From positions 1 to 9,910 of the forward strand of contig CAMFLJ010000125.1 in the NCBI GenBank assembly GCA_945957335.1: a stretch of DNA of 9,910 bases, written 5' to 3'. The translations under genes were made by a program, and so were the position numbers. The stretch is from an uncultured Actinomycetes bacterium (GTDB lineage Bacteria; Actinomycetota; Acidimicrobiia; Acidimicrobiales; Acidimicrobilacustridaceae). Below, one piece after another: positions 1 to 5,997 of this stretch. The notes under the pieces are model-generated. The model was given only the letters and a program-made list of their open reading frames with translations. It made no database searches and was not told the origin of the DNA. Numbering within the stretch: the first letter of the stretch is position 1; each line of letters starts with the position of its first letter.

Positions 1-75
1 GCGCAGGCGGACGACCGCCACCACCGCCGCGATCACGACGACGGCCAGGATCACGACGAAGATCAGGGCGGCCAC
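1..75 (-). CDS. Partial membrane-anchored protein (N-terminus only)
   Basis: This is the 5' end of a leftward gene that leaves the window. The visible part reads as an uninterrupted hydrophobic helix (V-A-A-L-I-F-V-V-I-L-A-V-V-V-I-A-A-V-V-A-V-V) followed by R-L-R, as expected for an N-terminal membrane anchor or signal-anchor whose basic side stays in the cytoplasm. The start is uncertain. The frame stays open upstream to a stop near 270, and TTG at 201 or ATG at 255 are also in frame. GTG at 75 is preferred because a TANNNT hexamer (TAACGT, 83-88 on the minus strand) lies 7 nt before it, as in a leaderless gene, and because ATG 255 would collide with the start of the divergent hydrolase. The opposite strand gives only a low-complexity Asp/His/Gly reading. 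The function cannot be told from 25 residues. Confidence 0.4.
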   Translation of the reverse strand, partial: MAALIFVVILAVVVIAAVVAVVRLR

Positions 76-82
76 GACGGCG

Positions 83-88
83 ACGTTA
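83..88 (-). promoter_or_regulatory. Candidate -10 hexamer TAACGT for the left-edge membrane gene
   Basis: TAACGT on the minus strand matches the actinobacterial -10 pattern TANNNT. It ends 7 nt before GTG 75, so transcription could start at or within one base of the start codon. No clear -35 is seen. Confidence 0.3.
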
Positions 89-253
89 CCGCTCCACCCG
101 CGCCCGCCCGGGGTGGTGGCCCGGGCAACGAGGCCGCCGGGCGGGGGCGACCGGACCGCCGTGCGGCGGCGGCGACCCCGGTGGGTGCCGATCCGCGGCA
201 AGCTGTCCGGGCCGCGGCCGAGGGGGCCGCGCCGGGGGACGGAGGACGGCCGC

Positions 254-1153
254 ATGGTCGAGCGCATCGCCTACGACGAGTTCTCGTACTTCCAGGACAA
301 CGCGTCGGAGTACGGCATCCCCTACGACGGCCCGCCCACCGTGCGGCGCGAGTTCGTCGAGGTGGCGCCCGGCCGACGGCTCAGCGCGCTGGTGTGGGGC
401 GAGGGGCCGCCCGAGCTGGTGCTGCTGCACGGCGGCGCCCAGAACGCCCACACCTGGGACACCGTCGCCCTCGCCCTCGGCCGGCCGCTCGTCGCCATCG
501 ACCGGCCCGGCCTCGGCCACTCCGACGGCGGCATCTCCGGCAGCCTGAAAGTGGCGGCCAACGCGGACGACATCGCCGTGGCCGTGCAGGCGCTCGCCCC
601 CACCCCGATCCCGGTGGTCGGCATGTCGCTCGGCGGCATGACGGCCCTCGCCCTCACCGACCTGCACCCCGAGCTGGTCGAGAAGCTCGTGCTCGTCGAC
701 GTCACCCCCGGGGTCGACGGTGTGAAGGCCCAGCAGATCGTGGCGTTCATCGACGGGCCCGAGACGTTCCCGAGCTTCGAGGAGCTGCTCGCCCGCACCA
801 TCGAGTTCAACCCCACCCGCACCGAGTCGTCGCTGCGCCGCGGCATCCTCCACAACGCCGTGCAGCAGGACGACGGCACGTGGGTGTGGCGCTACCGCCG
901 GTTCCGGGAGGAGGGCGAGGTCGGCACCCACCCCGACTTCACCGATCGGTGGGAGGCCGTGAGTCGCGTGTCGGTGCCGCTGATGCTCGTTCGTGGCATG
1001 CGCCCGCAGTCGGTCGTCGACGACGCCGACGAGGCCGAGCTCGTGCGCCGCCAGCCCGGCGCCCGCATCGAGCACGTCGAGGAGGCGGGCCACAGCGTGC
1101 AGGGCGACACGCCCGTCGAGCTGGCCGAGCTGCTCGACGACTTCATCGGCTGA
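254..1153 (+). CDS. Alpha/beta hydrolase
   Basis: This 299-residue protein is a complete alpha/beta-hydrolase-fold enzyme, probably a cytoplasmic esterase, lactonase or C-C hydrolase. Visible features in order: an N-terminal lead-in of about 40 residues, an L-V-L-L-H-G-G oxyanion-hole strand (H59-G61), a D-R-P-G-L-G-H-S-D segment typical of the family, and the nucleophile elbow G-M-S-L-G-G with Ser125. A helical cap region follows at roughly residues 150-230, then the acid strand with Asp256/Asp257 and the catalytic His280 in E-A-G-H-S-V. The full triad is therefore present and the length is normal. ATG 254 is chosen because GGAGG at 241-245 stands 8 nt upstream; longer in-frame starts have no ribosome site. 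The next gene follows after 72 nt on the same strand. The substrate is not indicated. No signal peptide is seen. Confidence 0.9.
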   Translation: MVERIAYDEFSYFQDNASEYGIPYDGPPTVRREFVEVAPGRRLSALVWGEGPPELVLLHGGAQNAHTWDTVALALGRPLVAIDRPGLGHSDGGISGSLKVAANADDIAVAVQALAPTPIPVVGMSLGGMTALALTDLHPELVEKLVLVDVTPGVDGVKAQQIVAFIDGPETFPSFEELLARTIEFNPTRTESSLRRGILHNAVQQDDGTWVWRYRRFREEGEVGTHPDFTDRWEAVSRVSVPLMLVRGMRPQSVVDDADEAELVRRQPGARIEHVEEAGHSVQGDTPVELAELLDDFIG

Positions 1154-1190
1154 TCCGCGCCGCGACCGCCTCGGCGCCCGGCTCGTCGGG

Positions 1191-1196
1191 CAGACT
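1191..1196 (+). promoter_or_regulatory. Possible -10 (CAGACT) for the SDR gene at 1226
   Basis: CAGACT lies 29 nt before ATG 1226 and would give a leader of about 23 nt that contains the GAGGAG ribosome site. It resembles CAGAAT found in the same relative place before the gene at 6038. There is no convincing -35, and co-transcription with the hydrolase is equally possible. Confidence 0.2.
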
Positions 1197-1225
1197 TCCG
1201 CCGGGAGCGACAGAGGAGCAGGCAG

Positions 1226-2137
1226 ATGGGTCAGAAGTGGACGGCGGCCGACATCCCCGACCAGAGCGGGCGCGTGGCGGTGGTGACCGGCTCCAACTCG
1301 GGGCTCGGGCTCGCCATCGCCGATCAGCTGGCGCGGTCGGGGGCCCACGTGGTGATGGCGTGCCGCAACCTCGACAAGGCCCAGGCCGCCGCCGACTCCA
1401 TCACCGCCGGCTCGCCGAAGGGAACCGTCGAGGTGCGCCGCCTCGACCTCGGTGACCTCGGCTCGGTCGCCGCCTTCGCCGACGGCTACCGCGCCGACCA
1501 CGGCAGCCTCGACATCCTGGCCAACAACGCGGGGCTCATGGCGGTCGACGAGAGCCGCACCGTCGACGGTTTCGAGACCCAGTTCGGCGTCAACCACCTC
1601 GGCCACTTCGCCCTCACCGGCCACCTGCTGCCCGTGCTCGAGGCCACGCCCGGCTCCCGGGTGGTGAGCCACTCGAGCTTCGGCCACCGCCCCGGCAAGG
1701 TCGTGCTCTCCGATCCCAACTTCGAGCACCGCCGCTACAACCGCTGGGTCGCCTACTTCCAGTCGAAGCTGGCCAACCTGCTGTTCAGCAACGAGCTGCA
1801 GGTGCGCCTCTCCGCCAAGGGCTCGGGCACCACCGCGCTCGCCGCCCACCCGGGCTACAGCCACACCGAGCTCGGCGTCGGCGACGGCGGCGCGGCCAAC
1901 AAGGTCAACGCGTGGGGCGCCCGCTTCATCGCCATGCCCGCCGAGAAGGGCGCGCTGCCGTTCCTGCGCGCCGCCACCGACCCGACGGCGGCCGGCGGCA
2001 CCTTCTGGGGCCCCAAGCTGCTCACCCACGGCAGCCCGAAGCGCGAGACCCCGAGCAAGCGGGCCCGTGACACCGCCACCGCCGCCGGGCTGTGGGAGGT
2101 CTCCGAGACGCTCACCGGGGTGAGCTACCTGTCCTGA
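1226..2137 (+). CDS. SDR family oxidoreductase (retinol dehydrogenase/protochlorophyllide reductase-like)
   Basis: This 303-residue short-chain dehydrogenase/reductase has a Rossmann fold and uses NAD(P)H to interconvert a carbonyl and an alcohol. The cofactor motif T-G-S-N-S-G-L-G is at residues 21-28. After strand 2 comes A-C-R-N, whose arginine favours NADP(H). Next are D-L-G-D-L, then N100-N101-A102-G103, the serine region H-S-S (149-151), and the catalytic pair Tyr177/Lys181 in Y-F-Q-S-K. A-A-H-P-G-Y follows the active site, as in the WWOX/retinol-dehydrogenase/POR-like branch, and the roughly 300-residue length also fits that branch rather than the 250-residue classical one. The ATG is preceded by GAGGAG with normal spacing. 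It lies downstream of the hydrolase and converges on the VOC gene. The real substrate is unknown; such bacterial proteins are often annotated on weak similarity, so no specific name is given. Confidence 0.9.
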   Translation: MGQKWTAADIPDQSGRVAVVTGSNSGLGLAIADQLARSGAHVVMACRNLDKAQAAADSITAGSPKGTVEVRRLDLGDLGSVAAFADGYRADHGSLDILANNAGLMAVDESRTVDGFETQFGVNHLGHFALTGHLLPVLEATPGSRVVSHSSFGHRPGKVVLSDPNFEHRRYNRWVAYFQSKLANLLFSNELQVRLSAKGSGTTALAAHPGYSHTELGVGDGGAANKVNAWGARFIAMPAEKGALPFLRAATDPTAAGGTFWGPKLLTHGSPKRETPSKRARDTATAAGLWEVSETLTGVSYLS

Positions 2138-2150
2138 GCCCCGGCCCCCG

Positions 2151-2171
2151 CCGAGCGGCACGGGCCCTCGG
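2151..2171. terminator. Hairpin in the convergent gap, probable bidirectional terminator
   Basis: CCGAG (2151-2155) and GGC (2157-2159) pair with GCC (2164-2166) and CTCGG (2167-2171) around an ACGG loop. This gives an 8-bp GC stem with a single bulged C at 2156. It sits in the 43-nt space between the stop of the rightward SDR and the stop of the leftward VOC gene, where a terminator for either strand is expected. No T-tract follows, as is common in GC-rich actinobacteria. Confidence 0.45.
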
Positions 2172-2180
2172 GCAGACGGG

Positions 2181-2546
2181 TCAGGCCGAGGTGGCGTGCC
2201 CGACCTGGTGGATCTCGATGGCGTTCCCCGACGGGTCGGTGACGAAGGTCTGCAGGTCGCTGCCCACTTGCGAGGGGTCGTCGACCGAGAGGCCCTTGGC
2301 CCGCAGCTCGGCGACGGCCTCGGCGAGGTCGTCGACCAGCAGGGCGAAGTGCTGGCCCATGGCGGGCGGCCCGGCCAGCTCGATGAGGTGCACCTGGGTG
2401 GCACCCATGTCGATCCAGGCCCCACCGATCCCGAAGTCGGGGCGGTCGGTGCGGACCGTGCCGCCGAGCACGTCGGTGTAGAACGCGATGCTCTCCTCCG
2501 CGTCGGTGACGTTGACGGCGACGTGGTGCACGGCGAGCGGCTTCAT
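2181..2546 (-). CDS. VOC family (glyoxalase-fold) protein
   Basis: This 121-residue protein is a single vicinal-oxygen-chelate unit made of two beta-alpha-beta-beta-beta modules. The family uses a divalent metal held by residues on the paired modules for lyase, isomerase, dioxygenase or resistance reactions. The N-terminal strand H7-H8-V-A-V-N-V-T-D, the F-Y-T-D-V-L-G-G helix end (22-29) and the C-terminal D-P-S-G-N-A-I-E-I-H-Q (104-114) are all classic. His8, His66 and Glu111 can form the metal triad, with Glu56 a possible fourth ligand, so an active metal site is plausible. The length is normal for one VOC domain, which would dimerise to make a full barrel. It starts 18 nt after the stop of the amine-dehydrogenase-like gene and may be co-transcribed with it. 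However, GATACT stands 6 nt before its ATG and suggests an own leaderless promoter. The reaction is unknown. Confidence 0.87.
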   Translation of the reverse strand: MKPLAVHHVAVNVTDAEESIAFYTDVLGGTVRTDRPDFGIGGAWIDMGATQVHLIELAGPPAMGQHFALLVDDLAEAVAELRAKGLSVDDPSQVGSDLQTFVTDPSGNAIEIHQVGHATSA

Positions 2547-2552
2547 GGCGCC

Positions 2553-2558
2553 AGTATC
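2553..2558 (-). promoter_or_regulatory. Candidate -10 (GATACT) for a leaderless VOC mRNA
   Basis: GATACT on the minus strand ends 6 nt before ATG 2546, so it occupies -12 to -7 if transcription starts at the A of the ATG. It lies in the 18-nt gap after the upstream gene's stop codon. The nearest purine run (AAGGGG) is about 11 nt from the ATG, too far for a good ribosome site, which favours the leaderless reading. Confidence 0.4.
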
Positions 2559-2564
2559 CCCTTT

Positions 2565-3641
2565 TCAGCCCAGCCGCAGCTGAGGTGCGCCGGTGATGGG
2601 CGGCAGGTCGAGCGGCCCGACGGGCCCGGGAGCGGCGGCCACCACCGCCGGGATGGCGTTGACGATGCGGTTGGCGGCGGTGGCGTTGCCGCCGCCCGCG
2701 GCACCCGGCTCGCCCGGCTCGGTGCCGTGCACGCTCACCACCAGGTGGGGGTGGCCCGAGATCGTGACCCGGTGCTCGCCGCCCGGATAGACCGGCGTGA
2801 GCCAGTCGGGGGCGAGGTCGTCGTCGATGCGGGTGACGTGCTCGACCACGAGCAGCGGCTTGCCGGCCACCACGCCGACGACCTCGAAGCGGAAGCCACC
2901 GAGGGTGCCCTCCTCGAAGGTGCCCATCCCGTCGACCTCGATCGTGCGCTCGAGCGGGCGCCGCTCGACGTTGGTGGTGATCTCGTCGAGCTCGACCTCG
3001 AGCAGGTCGGCGAGGATCCGCACCATCGGCGCCCACACCATCATCAGCGACTCGGTCTGGAGCATCTGCGGCAGCCGGCTCATCGGGCCGCCGAGGCCGA
3101 TGACGTCGCGCACGACGTCCGGCGCGTCGTAGAGCGCGTAGTTGAACAGCTCGTGGATGCGGATCTCCTCGATCGACGCGCCCACGCCGCTGAGCAGGCC
3201 GGGGAGGATGTCGAGCGCCCAGCCCGGGTCGATGCCCGACACGAACACCGACGACCCTCCGACGGTGCACGCGTCCTGCACGATGTCGAGCAGCGGCTTG
3301 GGCGCGCTGGCCGGGTGGAGCAACGGGTAGAACGAGGTCGACACCACGTTGCGCCCCGAGCGCAGCAGCCGGTCGAGGTCGCCGTAGGCCTCCATCGGGC
3401 GGGTGTCGGCGGTGGCGGCGTAGACCACGCAGTCGACGTCGTCGGCGAGCGCCACGTCGAGGTCGTCGGTGGCGAGCACCCCCAGCGGGCCGATGCCCGC
3501 CAGCTCGCCCGCGTCCCGGCCGACCTTGGCCGGGTTCGACACGATCACGCCCACCAGGTCGAGGTCACGGTGCCCGGCCACGGCCCTGATCGCCGGCCGG
3601 CCCACGTTGCCCGTCCCCCACACCACCACTCGGATCCCCAT
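2565..3641 (-). CDS. NAD(P)-dependent amine dehydrogenase-like protein (DapB-fold, 2,4-diaminopentanoate dehydrogenase-type)
   Basis: This 358-residue protein has a dihydrodipicolinate-reductase-type N-terminal Rossmann domain (residues 1 to about 130). It carries W-G-T-G-N-V-G (8-14) for dinucleotide binding, an N-P-A-K-V-G-R-D-A-G segment after strand 2 (36-45) and a D-C-V-V-Y-A-A-T strand (70-77). The catalytic half opens with S-G-I-D-P-G-W (135-141), the NPG-like turn of this superfamily. It ends with A-N-R-I-V-N-A-I-P and D-L-P-P-I-T-G (residues about 323-351), signatures of the 2,4-diaminopentanoate dehydrogenase-like group common in mycobacteria and other actinobacteria. Known members oxidatively deaminate a diamino acid with NAD(P); most actinobacterial members have no proven substrate. 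It is the middle gene of three leftward genes: 58 nt after the epimerase gene and 18 nt before the VOC gene. ATG 3641 is the only good start next to the nucleotide motif. Confidence 0.85.
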   Translation of the reverse strand: MGIRVVVWGTGNVGRPAIRAVAGHRDLDLVGVIVSNPAKVGRDAGELAGIGPLGVLATDDLDVALADDVDCVVYAATADTRPMEAYGDLDRLLRSGRNVVSTSFYPLLHPASAPKPLLDIVQDACTVGGSSVFVSGIDPGWALDILPGLLSGVGASIEEIRIHELFNYALYDAPDVVRDVIGLGGPMSRLPQMLQTESLMMVWAPMVRILADLLEVELDEITTNVERRPLERTIEVDGMGTFEEGTLGGFRFEVVGVVAGKPLLVVEHVTRIDDDLAPDWLTPVYPGGEHRVTISGHPHLVVSVHGTEPGEPGAAGGGNATAANRIVNAIPAVVAAAPGPVGPLDLPPITGAPQLRLG

Positions 3642-3649
3642 GGCCGGCG

Positions 3650-3655
3650 ACCCTA
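3650..3655 (-). promoter_or_regulatory. Candidate -10 (TAGGGT) upstream of the amine dehydrogenase-like gene
   Basis: TAGGGT on the minus strand lies 8 nt before ATG 3641, within a GTAGGGTCG string also found before the DsbA-like gene. It would give a leaderless or 1-2 nt leader mRNA. The AGGG inside it could instead act as a weak ribosome site about 9 nt away, so the reading is ambiguous. Confidence 0.3.
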
Positions 3656-3670
3656 CGCGCCCCGGCCACC

Positions 3671-3684
3671 GGGCTGCCCAGCCC
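3671..3684 (-). terminator. Small hairpin after the epimerase gene (weak)
   Basis: GGGCT (3671-3675) pairs with AGCCC (3680-3684) around a GCCC loop, just past the leftward stop at 3700-3702. Five GC-rich pairs with no T-tract make it a weak terminator candidate at best. It would separate the epimerase transcript from the next leftward gene. Confidence 0.2.
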
Positions 3685-3699
3685 AGCCGTCGAAACGGG

Positions 3700-4815
3700 C
3701 TACTCGACGAAGGTGGCCTGGGTGCGGGGACGGCCGCCGGGGCCGCTGTAGGCCAGACCGATGCCGGGCTCGGTCGCGAACTCGACCTTCGGGAACGACG
3801 CGACGACGGCCTGCCACGCGTCGATCAGGCGGTCCTCGGCGTCGTAGTCGAACGGGTCGGTCAGCACGTACTCCTCGGGCGCACCGGGGGCGATGGGGTT
3901 GGCGGCCAGCCAGCGCGCGGTGCGGGCCACGGCCTCGCGGGCCGGGACGAGGTCGCGGTAGCCGAGCCTCTCGCGCAGCAGTGACGTGTCGAGCACCCGG
4001 TGGGTGGTGGCGGGCTGGGCCAGCAGCGGCCTCGCCGCAGGGGCCAGCTCGTGGGGCATCGACACGATCTCGAGGTCGTGGTCGAGGGCGGCGGCGCAGA
4101 TCTCGACGACCTGGCGGATGGTGAGCACCTCGTCGTCGGCGGCGTTGAAGACGTGCCCCGCCGCGGCCTCGGGGTCGTCGACGCCGCACAGCACGGCGTG
4201 GGCGAGGTTCTCGGTGTAGCCGTGGTGGTGGAGGGTGAGCCCGTCGTCCGGCACGATCATCCGGGTGCGGCCGTCGAGGATGCGACGCACGATGCTCCAC
4301 TCGCGCGGCACCACCTGCAGCGGGCCGTAGGCGTAGGGGTAGCGGAAGTGCGCGGCCTGCGGGTGGTGGGAGAAGACGATCTCCTCGGTGCGGGCCACGC
4401 GGTAGCCCTTCTCGTCCTCGGAGGGGTCGGCTACCAGCGGCGCGTCGGCGCGGGCCGGCACGGGAAGGCCCTCGGGCTGGAACAGGAACGGGTTCATCCA
4501 GCCCCGAACCGCGGGCACGCCACCCACCGAGATGAACCGGTCGCAGCGACCCACGGTGATCTCGGCGATGCGGCGCAGGCGCCCGTACATGGCGACGACG
4601 AGGTTCCAGTGGGTGCCGTCGAGCGCCTCGGTCAGGGCGTCGGCGTCGTAGGGGTCGGTGTGGAGGTGGGTCACCTCGTCCGGCGTCTCGGGCCGCTCGT
4701 GGGTGCCCCGGTGCAGGATCGTGACGTCCCACCCGCGGTCGACGAGCCCCTGCACGATGTGGATGCCCGTCGGGCCCGTGCCGCCGATGACCAGTGCCGT
4801 ACCCACGTCTCGCAT
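3700..4815 (-). CDS. NAD-dependent epimerase/dehydratase-type extended SDR, atypical active site
   Basis: This protein of up to 371 residues has an N-terminal Rossmann fold with G-G-T-G-P-T-G (11-17), H-R-G after strand 2 (35-37), F-I-S-V-G-G-V (94-100), R-Y-P-Y-A-Y-G-P (158-165) and N-A-A-D-D (224-228). This is the order found in nucleotide-sugar epimerase/reductase relatives. The active-site tyrosine position reads Y138-R-V-A-R142, so the usual lysine of YxxxK is arginine. This points to an atypical SDR whose chemistry, if any, may differ from classical epimerases. Length is normal. ATG 4815 touches a GGGGG run with no spacer, whereas in-frame GTG 4806 stands 9 nt from that run and still keeps the whole nucleotide motif, so translation may really start at 4806. 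It diverges from the SDR gene at 4935 across a large palindrome. The substrate is unknown. Confidence 0.85.
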   Translation of the reverse strand: MRDVGTALVIGGTGPTGIHIVQGLVDRGWDVTILHRGTHERPETPDEVTHLHTDPYDADALTEALDGTHWNLVVAMYGRLRRIAEITVGRCDRFISVGGVPAVRGWMNPFLFQPEGLPVPARADAPLVADPSEDEKGYRVARTEEIVFSHHPQAAHFRYPYAYGPLQVVPREWSIVRRILDGRTRMIVPDDGLTLHHHGYTENLAHAVLCGVDDPEAAAGHVFNAADDEVLTIRQVVEICAAALDHDLEIVSMPHELAPAARPLLAQPATTHRVLDTSLLRERLGYRDLVPAREAVARTARWLAANPIAPGAPEEYVLTDPFDYDAEDRLIDAWQAVVASFPKVEFATEPGIGLAYSGPGGRPRTQATFVE

Positions 4816-4820
4816 CCCCC

Positions 4821-4865
4821 AGCTGGCTCAGGACGTCACGGAAACCGTGACGCTGTGAGCCAGCT
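4821..4865. promoter_or_regulatory. 45-bp nested palindrome in a divergent promoter
   Basis: The outer arms AGCTGGCTCA (4821-4830) and TGAGCCAGCT (4856-4865) are perfect reverse complements. So are the inner arms CGTCACGG (4834-4841) and CCGTGACG (4845-4852). Both pairs centre exactly on 4843. They are split by unmatched GGA/CTG triplets and an AAA centre, so 36 of the 45 bases pair. It lies between the leftward epimerase gene and the rightward SDR gene, directly beside the GGGGG ribosome-site candidate of the former. It could be a regulator's double operator controlling both genes, or a structured leader element. A terminator is unlikely because both genes point away from it. Confidence 0.7.
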
Positions 4866-4908
4866 TGGCAGGCCGGGGCGGCGAGGGGCGCCGGCGCGTG
4901 CCAGCCTG

Positions 4909-4921
4909 TGACCTCACGTCA
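4909..4921. promoter_or_regulatory. Short inverted repeat TGAC-n5-GTCA before the SDR start
   Basis: TGAC (4909-4912) and GTCA (4918-4921) flank CTCAC, 13 nt before ATG 4935. ACGTCA here (4916-4921) repeats ACGTCA of the large palindrome's left inner arm (4833-4838). It may be a second, weaker binding site for the same regulator; the match is short and may be chance. Confidence 0.2.
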
Positions 4922-4934
4922 ACGAGGGGGACAC

Positions 4935-5717
4935 ATGTTGTTGGAGGGGAAGGTCTCGATCATCTCGGGCATCGGCCCGGGCCTCGGCCAGGAGCTCGCC
5001 TACGTCTTCGCCCGCGAGGGCTCCGACGTCGTGCTGGCGGCCCGCACCGAGTCGAAGCTGCGGGAGGTGGCCGACGAGATCGCGCGGCAGTGGCCCGAGC
5101 GCAAGGTGGTGATCTGCCCGACCGACATCGGTGACCCGGCGCAGACCCAGCGCCTCGTCGACACCACCGTCGCCGAGCTCGGCCGCGTCGACTGCCTGGT
5201 GAACAGCGCCTACCAGCCGCCGCCGTTCACGATGTTCGAGGACGCCGACATGGAGTCGTGGCGCAAGGCCTTCGACGTCACCGTGTTCGGCACGCTCACG
5301 CTCACCCAGCAGGTCGTGCCCGCCATGAAGGCGGCCGGCGGCGGGTCGATCGTGTTCGTCAACTCGATGATCCAGAAGAAGCCGCTGGCCACCCAGTCGG
5401 GCTACGCCACCACCAAGGGCGCCCTCACCATCGCGGCGCGCATGCTCGCCAAGGAGCTCGGCGCCCACAAGATCCGCGTGAACTCCACCTTCATGGGCTG
5501 GATGTGGGGCCCGCCGGTCGAGGGTTACGTCGAGTACGCCGTCTCGCAGGGCCAGGACCGCGACGCCGTCATCGCCGACATCACCAAGGACATCCCGCTC
5601 GGGATCATCCCCGACGACGCCGACTGCGCCAACGCCGTGGCCTTCCTCGCCTCCGACCTCGCCAGCGTCATCACCGGCGCCGAGCTCAACGTCAACGGCG
5701 GGGAGATCATGCTCTGA
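4935..5717 (+). CDS. Classical SDR family oxidoreductase
   Basis: This 260-residue classical short-chain dehydrogenase/reductase is a cytoplasmic NAD(P)-dependent alcohol/ketone enzyme. The cofactor loop S-G-I-G-P-G-L-G is at 11-18. A-A-R-T follows strand 2, consistent with NADP(H) preference. The D-I-G-D acidic position is conserved. The catalytic residues are Ser144 (V-N-S-M), Tyr157 and Lys161 (Y-A-T-T-K). The C-terminus ends with N-V-N-G-G-E-I-M-L, the usual cofactor-closing tail. The NNAG strand reads N90-S-A-Y93 instead, a variation known in this actinobacterial subgroup. ATG 4935 is chosen because GAGGGGG (4924-4930) lies just upstream; an in-frame GTG at 4908 would add nine residues but has no ribosome site. 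It diverges from the epimerase-like gene, so the two may share control. The substrate is not evident. Confidence 0.9.
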   Translation: MLLEGKVSIISGIGPGLGQELAYVFAREGSDVVLAARTESKLREVADEIARQWPERKVVICPTDIGDPAQTQRLVDTTVAELGRVDCLVNSAYQPPPFTMFEDADMESWRKAFDVTVFGTLTLTQQVVPAMKAAGGGSIVFVNSMIQKKPLATQSGYATTKGALTIAARMLAKELGAHKIRVNSTFMGWMWGPPVEGYVEYAVSQGQDRDAVIADITKDIPLGIIPDDADCANAVAFLASDLASVITGAELNVNGGEIML

Positions 5718-5758
5718 GGCCGGTCCGGGCCGCCGGGTCACGACGGTGCGCGACGGGG

Positions 5759-5764
5759 TAGGTC
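5759..5764 (+). promoter_or_regulatory. Weak -10-like hexamer (TAGGTC) for the small acidic gene
   Basis: TAGGTC ends 6 nt before ATG 5771, the spacing seen at other leaderless-looking starts here, but the last base is C rather than the T of TANNNT. No clear Shine-Dalgarno precedes the ATG. Confidence 0.2.
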
Positions 5765-5770
5765 CCGGTC

Positions 5771-5938
5771 ATGGCCGACGACCAGCAGAGCCCCGAGCGC
5801 ACCGTCCACCCCGAGCCGCCCGCCGAGGGAGGCCGACCCGAGGGCGACGAGAGCCTCGCCGACGAGAAGGGCCCGGCCCAGGCCGACGCCGAGGACCCCA
5901 CCATGGGTGGCACCTCCGACGGCGACACCTCCGAGTAG
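5771..5938 (+). CDS. Small acidic hypothetical protein (55 aa)
   Basis: I do not recognise this protein. It is 55 residues long and rich in Asp, Glu, Gly, Pro and Ser, with few basic and almost no hydrophobic residues. It ends in M-G-G-T-S-D-G-D-T-S-E, so it is likely disordered in solution. Coding is supported by third positions that are G or C in nearly every codon (the exceptions are single GGA, CGA and GGT codons). It is also supported by a clean fit between the SDR stop at 5717 and a strong hairpin 11 nt after its own stop. It may be the last gene of the SDR transcript or have its own start, since a TAGGTC hexamer sits 6 nt before the ATG. There is no membrane segment, cysteine or known motif. 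Spurious translation cannot be fully excluded. Confidence 0.6.
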   Translation: MADDQQSPERTVHPEPPAEGGRPEGDESLADEKGPAQADAEDPTMGGTSDGDTSE

Positions 5939-5948
5939 GACCGCACGA

Positions 5949-5985
5949 CGGCCCGTCCCCACCGCCCGTCGGTGGGGACGGGCCG
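5949..5985 (+). terminator. Strong 15-bp hairpin after the small acidic gene
   Basis: A perfect 15-bp stem (5949-5963 with 5971-5985; left arm CGGCCCGTCCCCACC) closes a 7-nt loop, 11 nt after the stop of the 55-residue protein. It is nearly all G/C and lacks a T-tract. It separates the SDR/small-protein unit from the F420-type gene that follows on the same strand, as an actinobacterial intrinsic terminator would. Confidence 0.75.
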
Positions 5986-5997
5986 CGGCGCGTCTGC

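Noticed and set aside
113..253. N-terminal extension of the alpha/beta hydrolase to an upstream GTG
   Set aside because: The added part is Arg/Pro/Gly-rich and unlike the family, whereas ATG 254 has GGAGG 8 nt upstream.
1154..1225. Hairpin CGCCG/CGGCG between hydrolase and SDR as a terminator
   Set aside because: Five pairs with a nine-base loop in GC-rich DNA are not above chance, and the two same-strand genes are close enough to be co-transcribed.
86..2425. A 779-codon open frame on the minus strand across the hydrolase and first SDR
   Set aside because: It is antisense to two genes with complete family motifs and reads as low-complexity Gly/Ala/Val/Arg/His; long false frames are expected at this GC content.
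4821..4865. The large palindrome as an intrinsic terminator
   Set aside because: Both flanking genes point away from it, so neither transcript ends there, and there is no T-tract on either side.
4908..4934. GTG 4908 as the start of the SDR at 4935
   Set aside because: It has no ribosome site, adds nine residues before the conserved L-E-G-K start of the fold, and would place the GAGGGGG site inside the gene.
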